From Pseudomonas soli (GTDB lineage Bacteria; Pseudomonadota; Gammaproteobacteria; Pseudomonadales; Pseudomonadaceae), in NCBI RefSeq assembly GCF_900110655.1, contig NZ_FOEQ01000002.1, forward strand, positions 653,210-717,209: a DNA stretch of 64,000 nucleotides, given 5' to 3'. Of the stretch, positions 63,920 to 64,000 are shown piece after piece. The notes beneath the pieces are model-generated. The model was given only the letters and a program-made list of their open reading frames with translations. It was not told the DNA's origin and ran no database searches. The translations under genes were made by a program, and so were the position numbers. Positions within the stretch are counted from its first letter, which is position 1, and every line of letters begins with the position of its first letter.

Positions 63920-64000
63920 TGCATTTCCTTCAAGAAAGGGAGGCGGGTACCTCAGAGTAGAGCATTCTGCGCTGTGATGGCGAAGTGCTCAAGTGGCACG

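Noticed and set aside
1..64000. CRISPR arrays, tRNA or rRNA genes
   Set aside because: No regularly spaced direct repeats with spacers, no tRNA cloverleaf-like signatures and no rRNA sequence were noticed in reading the window; a tRNAscan/Rfam run would settle this.

Overview
The window is from the chromosome of a Pseudomonas of the putida/fluorescens type. It is GC-rich, and its housekeeping order is typical of that genus: ubiG-mupP-yciK, mtnA-gyrA-serC-pheA-tyrA/aroA-cmk-rpsA-ihfB-lapA, then a surface-polysaccharide locus that ends in wbpM. The fused prephenate dehydrogenase/EPSP synthase, the MraY-like WbpL, the large membrane dehydratase WbpM and the Pseudomonas-type intergenic repeats all support this. 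Species assignment is inference.

Layout. 1-6450: a cut-off MocR/GntR regulator, an MFS exporter overlapping an SDR tail to tail, a CurA-like reductase, pyrF, a small DUF2897 protein, a ComEA-like helix-hairpin-helix protein, a small membrane protein and a PrpA-like phosphatase. 6467-18313 (minus): an O-antigen assembly operon (wzx, an unassigned GT-B-like protein, a hexapeptide acyltransferase, wbjB/C/D for UDP-L-FucNAc, a GT4, a wbpV-like reductase, wbpL, wbpM). 18466-28050 (minus): a ten-gene legionaminic acid operon (legB, legC, legG, legI, legH, a ptmE-like gene) with a WbpG/HisF/HisH amidotransferase set and the CMP-transferase legF, closed by a terminator. 28051-28787: a 737-bp divergent control region. 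28788-37229 (plus): a second operon with a second ptmE-like gene, a lipoprotein, a GT-B protein, Wzm, Wzt, a second GT-B protein with bacterial sialyltransferase-like motifs, and a Sec-signal/beta-helix/RTX protein. The last five genes are chained by four-base ATGA overlaps. 37282-38259 (minus): a GT2 gene with a TTG start in AT-richer DNA. 38260-38785: a gene-free stretch next to lapA, a place where wzz is often found in Pseudomonas. 38786-50905 (minus): lapA, ihfB, a decayed IS3-family element, rpsA, cmk, tyrA/aroA, pheA, serC, gyrA. 51154-63919: mtnA, then mtaD, ubiG, mupP and yciK on plus, then a minus run of a TenA-like protein, a GGDEF/EAL protein, an ABC exporter, a DsbA-family protein, trhO, bolA and a DUF2059 protein.

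How it fits together (inference). WbpM and the WbpV-like reductase would give UDP-D-QuiNAc, which WbpL loads on undecaprenyl phosphate. WbjB/C/D supply UDP-L-FucNAc for the GT4. The leg genes supply CMP-legionaminic acid, probably bearing an acetamidino group. Wzx flips the unit. No Wzy polymerase or Wzz is visible. The second operon has its own Wzm/Wzt exporter, whose ATPase carries a C-terminal extension of the glycan-binding kind, two GT-B enzymes and a translationally coupled beta-helix/RTX protein. It is the least familiar part of the window and the best candidate for a new system: an ABC-exported, possibly nonulosonate-containing glycan with its own modifying or lytic enzyme.
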